Origin: Fidelibacterota bacterium
GTDB lineage: Bacteria > Fidelibacterota > Marinisomatia > SCGC-AAA003-L08 > D37C17
NCBI GenBank assembly: GCA_030747125.1
Contig: JASLLI010000010.1
Location: 1 to 33,817, forward strand
Reading direction: 5' to 3'
Length of the DNA: 33,817 nucleotides
Below are positions 33,650-33,817 of this stretch, one piece after another. Below the pieces are notes generated by a model. The model saw nothing but the letters and a program-made list of their open reading frames with translations, searched no databases and was not told the origin of the DNA. Every line of letters starts with the position of its first letter. The first letter of the stretch is position 1. The translations under genes and the position numbers were made by a program.

Positions 33650-33817
33650 ATGGAAACTGCCAGAATTAACCGAATTGCAGAATTTGAAGGAAAAATTGTT
33701 CAACTAAACGGCTGGGTGTATAATTCCCGTAGAAGCGGAAAAATTGGATTCCTCATGTTCAGAGACGGCTTTGGAATCATCCAGTGCATTGTTGCAAAAA
33801 ATGACGTAGGAGAAGAA
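33650..33817 (+). CDS. asnS: Asparaginyl-tRNA synthetase, 5' part (runs off the window)
   Basis: The first 56 codons are present: after ATG 33650, with AAGGAAG two bases upstream of the spacer, comes the N-terminal OB-fold anticodon-binding domain (GKIVQLNGWVYNSRRSGKIG, FLMFRDGFGIIQCIVAK). The phrase VYNSRRSGKIGFL fits AsnRS better than AspRS, but the catalytic domain lies outside the window. It is 12 nt after the LptE-like gene and likely co-transcribed. Confidence 0.8.
   Translation, partial: METARINRIAEFEGKIVQLNGWVYNSRRSGKIGFLMFRDGFGIIQCIVAKNDVGEE

Overview
The window looks like chromosomal DNA from a diderm (Gram-negative-type) bacterium of moderately low GC. The evidence is an LptF/LptG-type permease, an LptE-like outer-membrane lipoprotein, a proteobacterial-style homodimeric AceE, PPi-type phosphofructokinase, MurQ, and compact operons with many 1-8 nt overlaps and frequent GTG/TTG starts. 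The mix would fit an uncultured FCB-superphylum lineage such as Marinimicrobia, but that placement is inference; there is no rRNA or marker set here. TGA is a normal stop in several genes (lptF-like, pyrimidine phosphorylase, sulfatase-like, aceF, purD, sigma-54 regulator), which matters for the main finding. I saw no tRNA, rRNA, insertion sequence, CRISPR array or attachment site.

Layout. (1) 1-5104, + strand: the 3' part of a long coiled-coil repeat protein, a GAF-GAF-PAS-class III adenylate cyclase, and two TPR proteins that share one reading frame and are split by a single TAA; together they look like a cAMP signalling/scaffold cluster. (2) 5142-12260, + strand: LptF/G-type permease, gamma-carbonic-anhydrase-like protein, pyrimidine-nucleoside phosphorylase, a membrane sulfatase/phosphoethanolamine-transferase-like protein, and a YyaL/SSP411 thioredoxin-domain protein. 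(3) 12194-18165, - strand: the pyruvate dehydrogenase operon aceE-aceF-lpdA, followed by a fourth cistron that is readable in full only if an in-frame TGA is decoded as selenocysteine. Upstream on the same strand is a secreted DA1-like LIM/metallopeptidase (18231-19013). (4) 19093-21332, + strand: PPi-dependent phosphofructokinase and class I fructose-bisphosphate aldolase, ATGA-coupled and followed by a strong terminator. (5) 21514-23815, - strand: aminotransferase and CNNM/CorC-type membrane protein; divergent murQ at 23882-24763. (6) 24814-28372, - strand: a tight three-gene cassette of a secreted sphingomyelinase-like phosphodiesterase, a DAGK/sphingosine-kinase-family lipid kinase and a clear sphingosine-1-phosphate lyase. 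(7) 28549-33817, + strand: uvrB, purD, a receiver-less sigma-54 activator, an LptE-like lipoprotein and the start of asnS.

The two most interesting items are these. First, a previously easy-to-miss selenoprotein: a DUF899-like thioredoxin-fold protein in which TGA falls exactly at the first cysteine of the CxxC motif (giving UYYC), encoded right behind lpdA. Second, a compact sphingolipid breakdown cassette. Conventional gene calling would truncate the selenoprotein to a 138-residue fragment starting at 12610 and lose its active site.
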